A stretch of DNA of 61,253 nucleotides from Cyclobacteriaceae bacterium. Lineage in GTDB: Bacteria > Bacteroidota > Bacteroidia > Cytophagales > Cyclobacteriaceae. Shown one piece after another: positions 8,984 to 17,942 of the stretch. The DNA lies in the NCBI GenBank assembly GCA_020436165.1, contig JAGQYI010000071.1, positions 1 through 61,253 of the forward strand, written 5' to 3'. Position numbers and translations under genes: made by a program. How positions within the stretch are numbered: the first letter of the stretch is position 1; every line of letters begins with the position of its first letter. The notes under the pieces are model-generated. The model was not told where the DNA came from. It did not search any database and worked only from the letters and a program-made list of their open reading frames with translations.

Positions 8984-9961
8984 ATGAGAGAAATACAATT
9001 CAGAGAAGCACTTCGCGAAGCCATGCAAGAGGAAATGAGACGAGACGAGTCTGTTTTCTTAATGGGTGAGGAAGTAGCAGAATACAATGGAGCTTACAAA
9101 GTAAGCCAGGGCATGTTAGACGAGTTTGGTGCTAAACGTGTAATAGATACACCAATTACCGAACTGGGCTTTGCCGGGCTTGGTGTTGGAGCAGCAATGA
9201 ACGGGCTGCGCCCAATCATTGAGTTTATGACTTTTAACTTCTCGCTAGTTGCTATTGACCAGGTGATAAACTCGGCTGCCAAGATGCTGTACATGTCTGG
9301 CGGACAGTTTCCTATTCCAATGGTATTCCGCGGGCCAACAGGTAATGCAGGAATGCTTTCTGCGCAGCACTCTCAAAACTTTGAGAATTGGTATGCCAAC
9401 ACTCCCGGACTAAAGGTAGTAGTTCCTTCTAATCCGTACGATGCCAAAGGGTTGCTGAAATCCTCCATACGAGATAACGATCCGGTTATTTTCATGGAAT
9501 CGGAATTGATGTACGGTGATAAAGGTGAAGTGCCTGAAGGCGAATACCTGATACCCATTGGACAGGCCGATGTAAAACGTGAGGGGACTGACGTAACCAT
9601 TGTTTCATTTGGTAAAATAATGAAAGTAGCACTTGAGGCAGCTGATGAACTGGCTCAAAAGGGTGTTTCCGCTGAGGTGATTGACCTCCGCACTGTTCGA
9701 CCTATTGATTACAAGTCAGTTGTTGAATCGGTGAAGAAAACCAACCGATTGGTTATTGTGGAAGAAGCATGGCCGGTAGCTTCAATAGCTTCAGAAATTG
9801 CCTACCATGTTCAGAAATATGCATTTGACTATCTGGATGCCCCAATTCAGAAAATTAACAGTATGGATATTCCTTTGGGATATGCCCCTACGTTAATTGA
9901 GGCAACACTGCCCGATGTGAAGCGAACATTAGAGGCAGTAGACACCGTACTTTACAGATAA
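8984..9961 (+). CDS. pdhB: Pyruvate dehydrogenase E1 component, beta subunit
   Basis: A 325-residue E1-beta subunit of the pyruvate dehydrogenase complex, which with E1-alpha decarboxylates pyruvate using thiamine diphosphate and passes the acetyl group to lipoyl-E2. The family pattern is clear: GEEVAEYNGAYKVSQGM near the N-terminus, DTPITELGFAGLGVGAAMNG, then FRGPTGNAGMLSAQHSQ, and the C-terminal transketolase domain beginning near GTDVTIVSFG. Length is that of the family. It stands alone with its own promoter and terminator, so the alpha subunit and E2/E3 are encoded elsewhere. A branched-chain 2-oxoacid dehydrogenase subunit is possible but the match to the pyruvate type is better. Confidence 0.93.
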   Translation: MREIQFREALREAMQEEMRRDESVFLMGEEVAEYNGAYKVSQGMLDEFGAKRVIDTPITELGFAGLGVGAAMNGLRPIIEFMTFNFSLVAIDQVINSAAKMLYMSGGQFPIPMVFRGPTGNAGMLSAQHSQNFENWYANTPGLKVVVPSNPYDAKGLLKSSIRDNDPVIFMESELMYGDKGEVPEGEYLIPIGQADVKREGTDVTIVSFGKIMKVALEAADELAQKGVSAEVIDLRTVRPIDYKSVVESVKKTNRLVIVEEAWPVASIASEIAYHVQKYAFDYLDAPIQKINSMDIPLGYAPTLIEATLPDVKRTLEAVDTVLYR

Positions 9962-9962
9962 A

Positions 9963-9989
9963 AAAAGGCAGGTGTAAAACCTGCCTTTT
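9963..9989. terminator. Bidirectional terminator between pdhB and convergent membrane gene
   Basis: AAAAGGCAGG (9963-9972), loop TGTAAAA, then CCTGCCTTTT (9980-9989). The A-run and T-run on the two sides let it serve both converging transcripts. It directly abuts the minus-strand stop codon at 9990. Confidence 0.9.
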
Positions 9990-10607
9990 CTATTTCTCTC
10001 TGAAACTGATCCAATTATCTTGCTCCAGTTTGTTTTTGTGTTGTAAAATTAAATCTTTCATGGGTTCATCGCTGGTAGCCAAAACAATCTCTAATGCCTT
10101 TTGATTGGCTTCTATAGCTTCTTCCTTTTTCCCATCCAAATAAAGGAACCAACTGTACTTATCCCATGCCCAGTAATCATGGTGCACATGGTGGTTGAAC
10201 TGGATATTGAACAAATAGTAGCGTTCATCTTTAGGTGTAGTTCCAACAATGGCTGCAATTGTAATAACCAAACCCAATATTAGCTGATGTTCTACATACA
10301 CCGCTTGTTTATTAAGGAAGTTAACAACCACTACCACAAACGATATTATAGCAATAACAAACATGTAATGAGCTGGAAGAAACTTAACAAATGTTAGAAG
10401 CATAGTGGCCCAAACTACTGTTGCAATAGATAGTATGCCCAACTCTCGTTGTTTGGAAACAAAATAAAGCATGCTAATAACAAACATCCCTCCAATGCCT
10501 ATCAACATAACTACCGTATGAAATGGCAAGCGGAAAAATTTGATTAAAAAACCTGCACTGAATAATCCAAATAGGATATAAAATGCATTATTTAGATATT
10601 TCGCCAT
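9990..10607 (-). CDS. Membrane protein of the PadR operon
   Basis: A 205-residue protein with about six hydrophobic segments in its first 130 residues and a soluble C-terminal tail. The tail contains a TPR-like stretch (WDKYSWFLYLDGKKEEAIEANQKALEIV). ATG at 10605-10607 is chosen, which gives a 20-base overlap with the preceding gene; a frame extension further upstream has no better start. The overlap and common strand mean it is the third gene of an operon led by a PadR regulator. The family is not recognised and no function is proposed. Confidence 0.75.
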   Translation of the reverse strand: MAKYLNNAFYILFGLFSAGFLIKFFRLPFHTVVMLIGIGGMFVISMLYFVSKQRELGILSIATVVWATMLLTFVKFLPAHYMFVIAIISFVVVVVNFLNKQAVYVEHQLILGLVITIAAIVGTTPKDERYYLFNIQFNHHVHHDYWAWDKYSWFLYLDGKKEEAIEANQKALEIVLATSDEPMKDLILQHKNKLEQDNWISFREK

Positions 10608-11187
10608 TGCGTGCCTGAGAATTATTGATAACGAAATAAACAAATAGAATTGCTGCACCAACAGCAATAGCATGATTTGCAATAGGCCAGTGTAATAGCT
10701 TTAAGCCAAAGCCAAGCAAAACAGATCCGGAACCAAGAAATCCTATCAATCCATTTACCCTTCGAGAGGGAGACTTTTCGTAGGAGAATCGGTCAAGGGT
10801 AAGGAAAAGCACAAACCCAAATACTAAAGTCAGTACTCCTGCTCCCCAAATTATTCCAGCTCCCATTATGTGAAGCATTTTAAATGCAAAACCTGTAGCG
10901 AGCAGAGCCACAGATACAAGACCAATGATTTTTGTTCGTTTTTTCATTGTTGTTTTATTTTGAGTTAAAAGTTCAGTTTCCTGTTCAATCGCCTGCATCT
11001 GCAGTACTCCCATTTCCCTAAATACCTCTTTTTCAGCCTGCTGAAATTCGGCACCTAATGCAAGGCGTTCTTCAATCATGCAACATACATGATCCATAAG
11101 ATCTATACCCAAAGAGTTATTCTTTAAGCCCACAGAAGCTATTTTATTTTCAATATGCTTTACTTGTCCGGGTTCTAGAACGAGCAT
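10588..11187 (-). CDS. Membrane protein, second gene of the PadR operon
   Basis: A 199-residue protein. The first 85 residues are soluble and helical (LMDHVCCMIEERLALGAEFQQAE), resembling the regulatory-partner helices often fused to membrane proteins in PadR operons. Four hydrophobic segments follow, and two of them carry the FKMLHIMGAG and LKLLHWPIA patterns, similar to the FK(I/L)MHWPGA motif of GldL-type membrane proteins. It overlaps the PadR gene by 13 bases and the next gene by 20, so the three are translationally coupled. Function unknown. Confidence 0.78.
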   Translation of the reverse strand: MLVLEPGQVKHIENKIASVGLKNNSLGIDLMDHVCCMIEERLALGAEFQQAEKEVFREMGVLQMQAIEQETELLTQNKTTMKKRTKIIGLVSVALLATGFAFKMLHIMGAGIIWGAGVLTLVFGFVLFLTLDRFSYEKSPSRRVNGLIGFLGSGSVLLGFGLKLLHWPIANHAIAVGAAILFVYFVINNSQARNGEISK

Positions 11188-11522
11188 GATAAAGAAGGTT
11201 TTGGGTCCATCAACGAACGAAGTGTCTCAACAAATTCAAGCAGCTCATTGCGTTTCTCCTTTGCACTCTCTTTGCCGTTTGAAGTAAGCATGTAGTACTT
11301 ACGTGGCCTGTTACCAACAACCTCCTGAATTGTTGTTACCAATTTCTCTTTTTCCAGTTTATGCAAAATAGGATACAAGGCTCCTTCAGTGAGCACTATC
11401 TTATCCTTGGTACGTTCTCTTACCAGTTTACTTAATTCGTACCCATACATTTTGTCTTTCTCTCCTAACAATTGAAGTATTATCGTTTTAAGCGTTCCAC
11501 GGACTAATTCATTTGAATACAT
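11175..11522 (-). CDS. PadR family transcriptional regulator
   Basis: A 115-residue winged-helix repressor: LVRGTLKTIILQLLGEKDKM, YGYELSK, then LTEGALYPILHKLEKEKLV and the wing NRPRKYYMLTSNGK are the family pattern. ATG at 11520-11522 (MYSNELVRG) is chosen because a TTG nine codons upstream lies inside an inverted repeat that looks like the operator. PadR proteins of this short type usually repress their own operon, and release it on binding a hydrophobic ligand or membrane stress. The two following membrane genes overlap it and are the presumed targets. Confidence 0.92.
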   Translation of the reverse strand: MYSNELVRGTLKTIILQLLGEKDKMYGYELSKLVRERTKDKIVLTEGALYPILHKLEKEKLVTTIQEVVGNRPRKYYMLTSNGKESAKEKRNELLEFVETLRSLMDPKPSLSCSF

Positions 11523-11560
11523 ATACCTAATGTTCTTATGTATAAGCAAATTAGGTATAT
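11521..11560. promoter_or_regulatory. Inverted repeat at the PadR start codon, predicted operator
   Basis: ATATACCTAAT at 11521-11531 and ATTAGGTATAT at 11550-11560 are perfect 11-base inverted arms separated by 18 bases. The left arm touches the PadR start codon (11520-11522). Such placement is expected of an autoregulatory operator controlling the leftward operon. Confidence 0.7.
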
Positions 11561-11649
11561 ATTTTTCGTATATGCAAGCGTTGCGCTAAAAAGTTGTTGC
11601 ATGTCTCCTTTTAGATAGCTTCGTAGTATATTAGATATAAATATCTGGT

Positions 11650-12662
11650 ATGAAAAGGTTTGCAATTTGGTTCCTAAAAATTCTTATAGGTTTACTGGTT
11701 CTGCTGGCCAGTTTGTACGTGATCCTATATTTTGCATATAGCGGCACCTATACGGTTCAGAAAACGGTAGCTCAAAACCCATCCATTCCTCATATTACTG
11801 TTAACAATGCTACTTTTCATGCCGAAACATTTGGTAGTGATACCAACCCGGTTGTGATTGTGCTGCACGGTGGACCGGTAATGATTACAGGTATCTTTTG
11901 GATTTGAAACAACTTTCTGAAAACTACTTTGTGGTTTTCTACGATCAAAGAGGAACTGGCCTTTCTCCGCGTGTTCCTGCAGAGGAGCTCACCAAAGAAA
12001 ATATGATCGAAGACTTACATTCTATTGTTACCTACTATGGAAAAGGCAAGAAGGTTCATCTTATTGGCCACTCCTGGGGAGGAATGCTTGCATCGGCTTA
12101 TTTGGGGAGATATCCTGAAACCGTTGATAAAATTGTGCTGGCTGAACCAGGCCCCTTAACACCAGAGTTTGCAAAAAAATACGAGCCAAAGGTCGAAGTA
12201 AGTTGGGAGCTGGTAAGGCATTTAGCTAAATGCTACTTTCAGTCGCTTCATGTGGAAGAAATCGATGACCAAGCCCAGGCAGACTATTTCTTCATGGCAT
12301 TTGCCACCGATACCACCGTGAAAGACCATCCGCTAAAAGGCTATTTCTGTGATAATGATATCAGGAATGCCAATTTCGACCATTGGAGGTTTAGCGGTGT
12401 TACCTCCTACCAACTAATGATGAAAGGAATGGAAGGAGATAAAGAAACTATGAATTTTGTTGATGGTGTATCACAGTTTAAAGACAAAATCCTTTTTCTT
12501 GCCGGTGATTGCAATATCCTTATTGGCCCGGCTTTCCAGCAAGAACAAAGAAAACTTTTCAATCAAACAGAATTAGTAGTTATTCCAGATGCCGGCCACA
12601 TGATGTTTAGTGAACAGCCTGATGCATGCATTGCTGCAATAAATGCCTATTTCGAAGATTAA
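11650..12662 (+). pseudogene. Alpha/beta hydrolase (proline iminopeptidase-like) with a one-base frameshift
   Basis: An alpha/beta hydrolase split into frames 11650-11907 and 11898-12662. The first half has an N-terminal membrane anchor (LLVLLASLYVILYFAY) and ends at VIVLHGGP; adding one G in the GG at 11876-11877 restores HGGPGNDYRYLLDLKQL without a break, so exactly one base is missing. Downstream everything is intact: DQRGTGLS, the nucleophile elbow GHSWGG, and the catalytic His in DAGHMMF. Peptidases of the S33 family act on small peptides or esters. Because the rest of the frame is undamaged, either the deletion is very recent or it is a sequencing error. It is transcribed divergently from the PadR operon. 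Confidence 0.88.
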
Positions 12663-12716
12663 ATCAAATAATCTTCTGATAACTAAGTTTTAATAATATT
12701 TCTATTAAGCGACTAT

Positions 12717-13007
12717 CTACCAACTGTAATTACAGTTTTCGAGTAGTTTGCGTTGGTCGTCAATGGTTAAGTTAGCCGCTTCTTCCACTGTGTATTTTCT
12801 TGAGGTCTCGTCCAACATACATTTACACAAGTCTTCCAATTGTTCTTTATCATCTTGTCTAACCGCATTGTTAGCAAAAGTATCATTGCATGTTTTTAAC
12901 CATTTATCCTTGTCCTCCTGAGACCAGTCCGATTTAGATTGATTACAGCTTGAAAGGCTTAGAAGTGCTGCCAAGCCTATAGAAACAAATACACCAGTAA
13001 CTTTCAT
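12717..13007 (-). CDS. Small lipoprotein of unknown function
   Basis: A 96-residue protein with a lipoprotein signal peptide (VSIGLAALLSLSSC, Cys21 to be lipidated) and a mature part of about 75 residues, rich in charged residues and holding four further cysteines (KTCNDTF, DLCKCMLDE, ENCNYSW). The even number suggests two disulfides or a metal site in the periplasm. It ends with a C-terminal aromatic (YSW). No family is recognised; small cysteine-containing lipoproteins of this kind are common in the phylum. It is convergent with the broken hydrolase and lies downstream of ffh on the same strand. Confidence 0.8.
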   Translation of the reverse strand: MKVTGVFVSIGLAALLSLSSCNQSKSDWSQEDKDKWLKTCNDTFANNAVRQDDKEQLEDLCKCMLDETSRKYTVEEAANLTIDDQRKLLENCNYSW

Positions 13008-13098
13008 ATTTCTTTATAAAATGTTTGAATAACGCTAATGCATAAACTTAAGCATAATTCAGTAATTCGATTACCAATTAAGCAATAATTATCAACTT

Positions 13099-14430
13099 TT
13101 AACGCATACCGCCCATTAAACTGGCAAGTCCCCGCTTCATTCCGCCCATTTTATTCATGGTCTTCATCATTTTGCGCATGTCGCCAAATTGCTTGAGAAG
13201 ATTGTTCACTTCCTGAACGCTGGTACCGCTTCCGTTGGCAATACGTTTTCTGCGGCTTCCGTTTATAATGTTAGGGTTTTCCCGTTCAACGGGAGTCATA
13301 GATCGGATAATAGCCTCCACAGGCTTAAACGAATCATCATCCAGATCCACATCTTTCATAGCCTTGCCCATACCGGGTATCATTCCCACCAAATCCTTCA
13401 TATTACCCATTTTCTTGATCTGCTCAAGCTGGCCCAGAAAGTCATTCAGATCAAATTCATTTTTGCGAATTTTCTTGTTAAGCCTGCGGGCTTCTTCTTC
13501 ATCAAACGTTTGCTGTGCTTTTTCAACCAATGAAACCACATCCCCCATACCCAATATTCGGCTGGCCATCCTGTCTGGATGAAACAGGTCAATGGCATCC
13601 ATTTTCTCACCGGTGCTTATAAATTTGATTGGCTTTTCAACTACGGTACGAATAGAAAGAGCTGCACCACCTCGGGTATCACCATCCAACTTCGTAAGCA
13701 CAACCCCATCAAAATCGAGGCGTTCGTTAAAGGTCTTTGCCGTATTCACCGCATCCTGGCCCGTCATGGAATCAACCACAAACAAAGTTTCGGAAGGGTT
13801 AAGCGCTGCTTTTAACTGCTCTATCTCCTGCATCATCTGCTCATCCACCGCCAAACGACCAGCCGTATCCACAATTACTATCTTTTTGCCAGTCGATTTT
13901 GCGTGTTTAATGGCATGTTCGGCTATCTGAACTGCATTTTTATTTTCAGGTTCTGCATACACCTCCACACCAATCTGCTCACCTAGTACCTTCAGCTGGT
14001 CAATCGCAGCAGGGCGGTAAATATCACAGGCAGTCAGCATTACTTGCCTTCCCTGGCTTTTGAGCATGCTTGCCAGTTTGCCAGAAAAAGTAGTTTTACC
14101 GGAACCCTGCAAACCGGATATCAACACAATTGCCGGATCACCCTTAACATTCATGGGCTCGTGGGCGCTACCCATCAAACGGGTAAGCTCATCGCTTGTT
14201 ATTTTGGTAAGCAACTGACCCGGGGAAACAGCTGTTAGCACATCCTGACCAAGGGCATTTTCTTTAATTGTATCTGTTACATCCTTGGCAACTTTATAGT
14301 TTACGTCTGCATCAATAAGTGCCCTGCGAATTTCCTTAACGGTTGTCGCAACGTTAATTTCTGTAATTCTCCCCTGCCCTTTTAATGTCTTAAAGGCTTT
14401 ATCCAGTTTTACACTTAAATTATCAAACAT
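13099..14430 (-). CDS. ffh: Signal recognition particle protein Ffh (SRP54)
   Basis: A 443-residue GTPase that binds the 4.5S RNA and signal sequences emerging from the ribosome and delivers nascent chains to FtsY at the membrane. Domains in order: N-terminal helical bundle (1-90), GTPase with GLQGSGKTT (G1, near 110), DTAGRLAVDEQMM (G3), TKLDGDTRGG (G4), and a methionine-rich M domain at the C-terminus (GGMKRGLASLMGG). Length and motifs are standard. A well-formed promoter lies directly upstream, and the gene is probably transcribed on its own. Confidence 0.97.
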   Translation of the reverse strand: MFDNLSVKLDKAFKTLKGQGRITEINVATTVKEIRRALIDADVNYKVAKDVTDTIKENALGQDVLTAVSPGQLLTKITSDELTRLMGSAHEPMNVKGDPAIVLISGLQGSGKTTFSGKLASMLKSQGRQVMLTACDIYRPAAIDQLKVLGEQIGVEVYAEPENKNAVQIAEHAIKHAKSTGKKIVIVDTAGRLAVDEQMMQEIEQLKAALNPSETLFVVDSMTGQDAVNTAKTFNERLDFDGVVLTKLDGDTRGGAALSIRTVVEKPIKFISTGEKMDAIDLFHPDRMASRILGMGDVVSLVEKAQQTFDEEEARRLNKKIRKNEFDLNDFLGQLEQIKKMGNMKDLVGMIPGMGKAMKDVDLDDDSFKPVEAIIRSMTPVERENPNIINGSRRKRIANGSGTSVQEVNNLLKQFGDMRKMMKTMNKMGGMKRGLASLMGGMR

Positions 14431-14453
14431 GCTTTTTACTTTTTTTCGAACTG

Positions 14454-14486
14454 CAAAGTTAATTTATTCTTCAGTACCGATACAAA
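14454..14486 (-). promoter_or_regulatory. Promoter of ffh
   Basis: On the minus strand TTTG (14483-14486), a 21-base spacer and TAACTTTG (14454-14461). Both elements match the phylum consensus exactly. The start codon follows 23 bases after the -7 box. Confidence 0.8.
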
Positions 14487-14578
14487 CTCGTTTTAATAAG
14501 TTGGCAAATTCTAAATTTTAAAAATAACTTTCCAAAACGTTCGCGTTTAGAGATATTAGCAACTTATTAATCCAACTT

Positions 14579-17053
14579 ATGCGTTCATTTAACTTCAAAG
14601 AGCAACTACTTCCTCATTTGGTTGCCATAGTACTGTTTCTACTGGTAACCATTATTTATTTCAAACCTGTTTTTTTTGATCATAAATCACTGAACCAGCA
14701 TGATATACTCCAATCGATAGGGGCATCCAAAGAAATAACCGATTACAGAGATACTACTGGCAATGAACCTCTTTGGACAAATTCTATGTTTAGCGGAATG
14801 CCTGCTTACCTGGTAAGTGTCAAATGGGGAAATGAAATAATCGGAACCGCCCAAAAGGTTTTTTCTCTGGGTTTGCCTCATCCGGTTCGTTTGGTATTCC
14901 TTTCGTTTGTTTGCTTTTATATACTACTTCTTGCTTTTGGTGTTCGGCCTTACCTGGCCATAGCAGGTGCGCTTGCATTCGGATTATCCTCCTATAATAT
15001 TGTTGGTCTTACCGCAGGGCACAACTCGCGAATAGGAGCTGTTGCCTTTATGCCTCTTCTTTTGGCTGGAATTCGTTTGGGGTTCAAAGGCAAAAATTTG
15101 CTTGGGTTTTCTATAACAGCATTTGCCGTAGCCCTTGAGTTACGGGTAAACCACCTCCAAATCACCTACTACCTATTGCTAATGGCTGCAGCTTATGGCA
15201 TTTCTGAATTGGTTATCGCTTTTAAAGAAAAACAGCTAACCCCTTTTATCAAAAGAAGTAGTTTATTGGTTGGAGCCGGAGTTCTTGGTTTGGCCACTTT
15301 TATTGGCTCATTTCTCAGTACCATGGAGTACACCAAGTATTCTATGCGGGGTAAATCGGAAATCACCATGGGAACCCCAGAAGAAAAAACGGATGGATTG
15401 ACCAAAGAATATGCATTTCGCTATAGCAACGGTATTTTCGAACCAATGACTCTCTTTATGCCCAATGTACTGGGTGGGTCCTCTCAACAAAAGCTTTCTA
15501 TGGACTCAGAAACGGCTCAATTCATGCTTAAAAATGGAGTACCCCGACCCCAGGTAGAGCAGCAAATGCAGGCTATGCCGACCTATTGGGGGGAGCAACC
15601 TTTGACTGCACCTTACTATGCCGGGGCCATTATCGTTTTTCTTTTTGTGCTTGGAATGGTGGCCTTACCTGCGCGAAAAAGTGTGTGGCTCATCGTTATG
15701 GCTACTTTGGGCATTGTGCTCTCGTGGGGCTATCATTTCAGCAGTTTCAACTACTTTATGTTCGATCACTTTCCCGGTTACAACAAATTCCGGTCTGTAA
15801 CATTTGCGATCGTTATGCCTGTTCTGGCAATGAACCTGCTGGGTTTTATGGGGATTGAAAAAGTCTTGCAGCAAGAATGGAGTGCCAGGACCAAAAGGCA
15901 GTTATTCATAGCCATTGGCTCAACGGGAGGATTAGCTCTTTTACTTTGGTTATTTGCTGGTGCCTTTTCATTTCATGGCGCTATTGACGAACGATTACCT
16001 GAGTGGCTGCAAGCTCCGCTGAGTGCCGATAGAAAAGCGCTCTTTAAAGCAAGTGCAATGGCAGCAGTTGTTTTAACAGGACTATCGTTTGCTGGAATTT
16101 GGCTTACCCAAACCAAACGTATTAAACCAGCAGTACTTTACATCGCACTCTCCATGCTCATGCTTATTGACTTATGGACTACGGATAAAAAATTGCTTAA
16201 TGATAACAACTTTGCTAAGGATCCAACCCGTTCGTTCTTCCAAAAAACTGAAGCTGACCAGGAAATTCTGAAAGATAAGGATATTGAATTCCGGGTCTTC
16301 AATTTAGTCGACCCCTGGAACGAAGCACGCACCAGCTATTACCATCATTCTTTGGGTGGCTATCACGGTGCCAAAATCAGGCGTTATCAGGATCTGATCG
16401 ACAAAGGCCTGTCGGTGGAACAACAGGAAATTATCGATAAGCTAAGGCAAGGAAGTGTAGACTTCTCGGAAATGGGAGTCATAAATATGTTGAATGCACG
16501 TTACCTGGTAGCTGGAGCATCGAAAGATGCCGTAATCAAAAACAACTTTGCCAATGGCAATGCGTGGTTTGTGTCTGATATTAAATCGGTAAACAACCCG
16601 GATGAGGAGCTGAATGAAACCGTTAAGGTAAATACCAAATATACCGCTGTTATTGACGCCTCCAAGTTTGACACCAAAGACTTGCAAACCGATGATTACG
16701 GAACCATTAAGCTCACCAAATACGAACCTAATCATTTGGTCTACACCTCTGAAAATGGAAGCGATGCACTGGCCGTTTTCTCTGAGATTTATTACAAAGA
16801 TGGATGGAAAGCGACCATTGATGGCAAGGATACCCCTATCTTGCGTGCTGATTATGTGTTGAGAGCGCTGGAAATCCCGGAAGGATCACATACGATAGAG
16901 TTCACATTCAAACCTTCCATTTATCAGTGGGCAAACCCTGTAATGGCTGCCAGCAGTTGGCTTATTCTTTTGCTGCTTTTGGGAACTATACTGGTAGAAT
17001 TGGGATTTATAAAGTTGAAGTCCGGAAAGAAAGATTCTCAATCTGTAGTGTAG
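14579..17053 (+). CDS. YfhO family membrane protein
   Basis: An 824-residue polytopic membrane protein. It has a first helix near residue 15, an extracytoplasmic loop (LNQHDILQSIGASKEITDYR), then about a dozen helices up to residue 540, a large soluble domain (about 545-785), and a final C-terminal helix. The architecture matches YfhO, a GT-C-fold family; the Bacillus member is linked to glycosylation of lipoteichoic acid and Listeria members to similar sugar transfer. In Bacteroidota the acceptor is unknown. It starts 148 bases from the divergent ffh and is followed after 41 bases by the NRDE gene, possibly as a two-gene transcript. Confidence 0.88.
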   Translation: MRSFNFKEQLLPHLVAIVLFLLVTIIYFKPVFFDHKSLNQHDILQSIGASKEITDYRDTTGNEPLWTNSMFSGMPAYLVSVKWGNEIIGTAQKVFSLGLPHPVRLVFLSFVCFYILLLAFGVRPYLAIAGALAFGLSSYNIVGLTAGHNSRIGAVAFMPLLLAGIRLGFKGKNLLGFSITAFAVALELRVNHLQITYYLLLMAAAYGISELVIAFKEKQLTPFIKRSSLLVGAGVLGLATFIGSFLSTMEYTKYSMRGKSEITMGTPEEKTDGLTKEYAFRYSNGIFEPMTLFMPNVLGGSSQQKLSMDSETAQFMLKNGVPRPQVEQQMQAMPTYWGEQPLTAPYYAGAIIVFLFVLGMVALPARKSVWLIVMATLGIVLSWGYHFSSFNYFMFDHFPGYNKFRSVTFAIVMPVLAMNLLGFMGIEKVLQQEWSARTKRQLFIAIGSTGGLALLLWLFAGAFSFHGAIDERLPEWLQAPLSADRKALFKASAMAAVVLTGLSFAGIWLTQTKRIKPAVLYIALSMLMLIDLWTTDKKLLNDNNFAKDPTRSFFQKTEADQEILKDKDIEFRVFNLVDPWNEARTSYYHHSLGGYHGAKIRRYQDLIDKGLSVEQQEIIDKLRQGSVDFSEMGVINMLNARYLVAGASKDAVIKNNFANGNAWFVSDIKSVNNPDEELNETVKVNTKYTAVIDASKFDTKDLQTDDYGTIKLTKYEPNHLVYTSENGSDALAVFSEIYYKDGWKATIDGKDTPILRADYVLRALEIPEGSHTIEFTFKPSIYQWANPVMAASSWLILLLLLGTILVELGFIKLKSGKKDSQSVV

Positions 17054-17094
17054 TAATTGACAATTGTAAATTACCCATTGAAAATTGAATAAGC

Positions 17095-17868
17095 ATGTGC
17101 TTAATCTTCTTATCGTATAAACAAAACGAGGAGTACCCTTTCATAGCTTTGGCCAACCGGGACGAGTTCTACAAACGTCCTACCTTGCCAGCCAATTATT
17201 GGGACGAAAGCCCCAACATTCTGGCAGGAAAAGACCTGGAAGCAGGTGGCACCTGGATGGGCATTACCAAAAATGGCCACATGGCCATGTTGACCAATTA
17301 CCGCGATATACCGAATATCAAACAAAGTGCGCCTACCCGTGGTAAGCTGGTTTCTGATTATTTAATGGGAGAGTTTGATCCTAAAAATTATCTTTTAGCG
17401 CTTACCAAAACGGCCAACCAGTACAATGGCTACAATCTTATTGTGGGCACCTTTGATGACCCGTGGTATTACTCCAATTACCAGCAAAAAAAGGTGGTTC
17501 AGTTGGGAAGCGGGTTATACGGGCTCAGTAATAATTTGCTGGATAGCAATTGGCCGAAGATCGAAAAAGGAAAGGAGCGACTTGCCTCTATTATACTTGA
17601 CAGAGAACTAGACACTGACGTGCTTTTTTCAGTTATGTCTGACAAAGAAGTGGTAAACAACGATGCCTTACTACCCAGCACCGGCTTACCCTTAGACAGG
17701 GAGCGCGCTATTTCTTCCATGTTTATAGATACTGATGGCTACGGCACCCGAGCCACTACACTAATAACTGTTCACAAATCCGGTGAAGTAACTTTTATTG
17801 AACGGTTGTTTGAAAACGGTAAGTTTACAGGTGTAGAGAATATCTACCAGTTTAAAATAACCAAATAA
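17095..17868 (+). CDS. NRDE (TANGO2-like) family protein
   Basis: A 257-residue protein beginning MCLIFL, so removal of methionine would expose a cysteine as expected for an N-terminal-nucleophile-like fold. The family signature NRDE is at about residues 21-24 (LANRDEFYKRPT), and GTWMGI, TNYR and LVSDYL follow in the usual order. Eukaryotic TANGO2 has been linked to heme or lipid handling; the bacterial function is not settled. It sits 41 bases after the YfhO gene on the same strand and ends just before a hairpin-forming repeat that separates it from the convergent thiL. Confidence 0.9.
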   Translation: MCLIFLSYKQNEEYPFIALANRDEFYKRPTLPANYWDESPNILAGKDLEAGGTWMGITKNGHMAMLTNYRDIPNIKQSAPTRGKLVSDYLMGEFDPKNYLLALTKTANQYNGYNLIVGTFDDPWYYSNYQQKKVVQLGSGLYGLSNNLLDSNWPKIEKGKERLASIILDRELDTDVLFSVMSDKEVVNNDALLPSTGLPLDRERAISSMFIDTDGYGTRATTLITVHKSGEVTFIERLFENGKFTGVENIYQFKITK

Positions 17869-17877
17869 AAAAATCCC

Positions 17878-17936
17878 GTCATGCTGAATTTGTTTCTGCA
17901 TCTCAAAAAGAGACCCTGAAACAAGTTCAGGGTGAC
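17878..17936. repeat. GTCATGCTGAA-type interspersed inverted repeat
   Basis: An element bounded by GTCATGCTGAA and TTCAGGGTGAC. The two 27-base arms (17878-17904 and 17910-17936) pair imperfectly around an AAAAA loop, so the transcript folds into a long hairpin. It lies between two converging genes (NRDE protein and thiL) and probably serves as their terminator. A longer relative with the same ends is found at 35896-35993. Confidence 0.8.
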
Positions 17937-17942
17937 AAAATA

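Noticed and set aside
17054-17094. AATTGACAATTGTAAATT-type AT-rich palindromic sequence between yfhO and the NRDE gene
   Set aside because: Simple AT-rich sequence with short arms and no T-run; no function can be supported.
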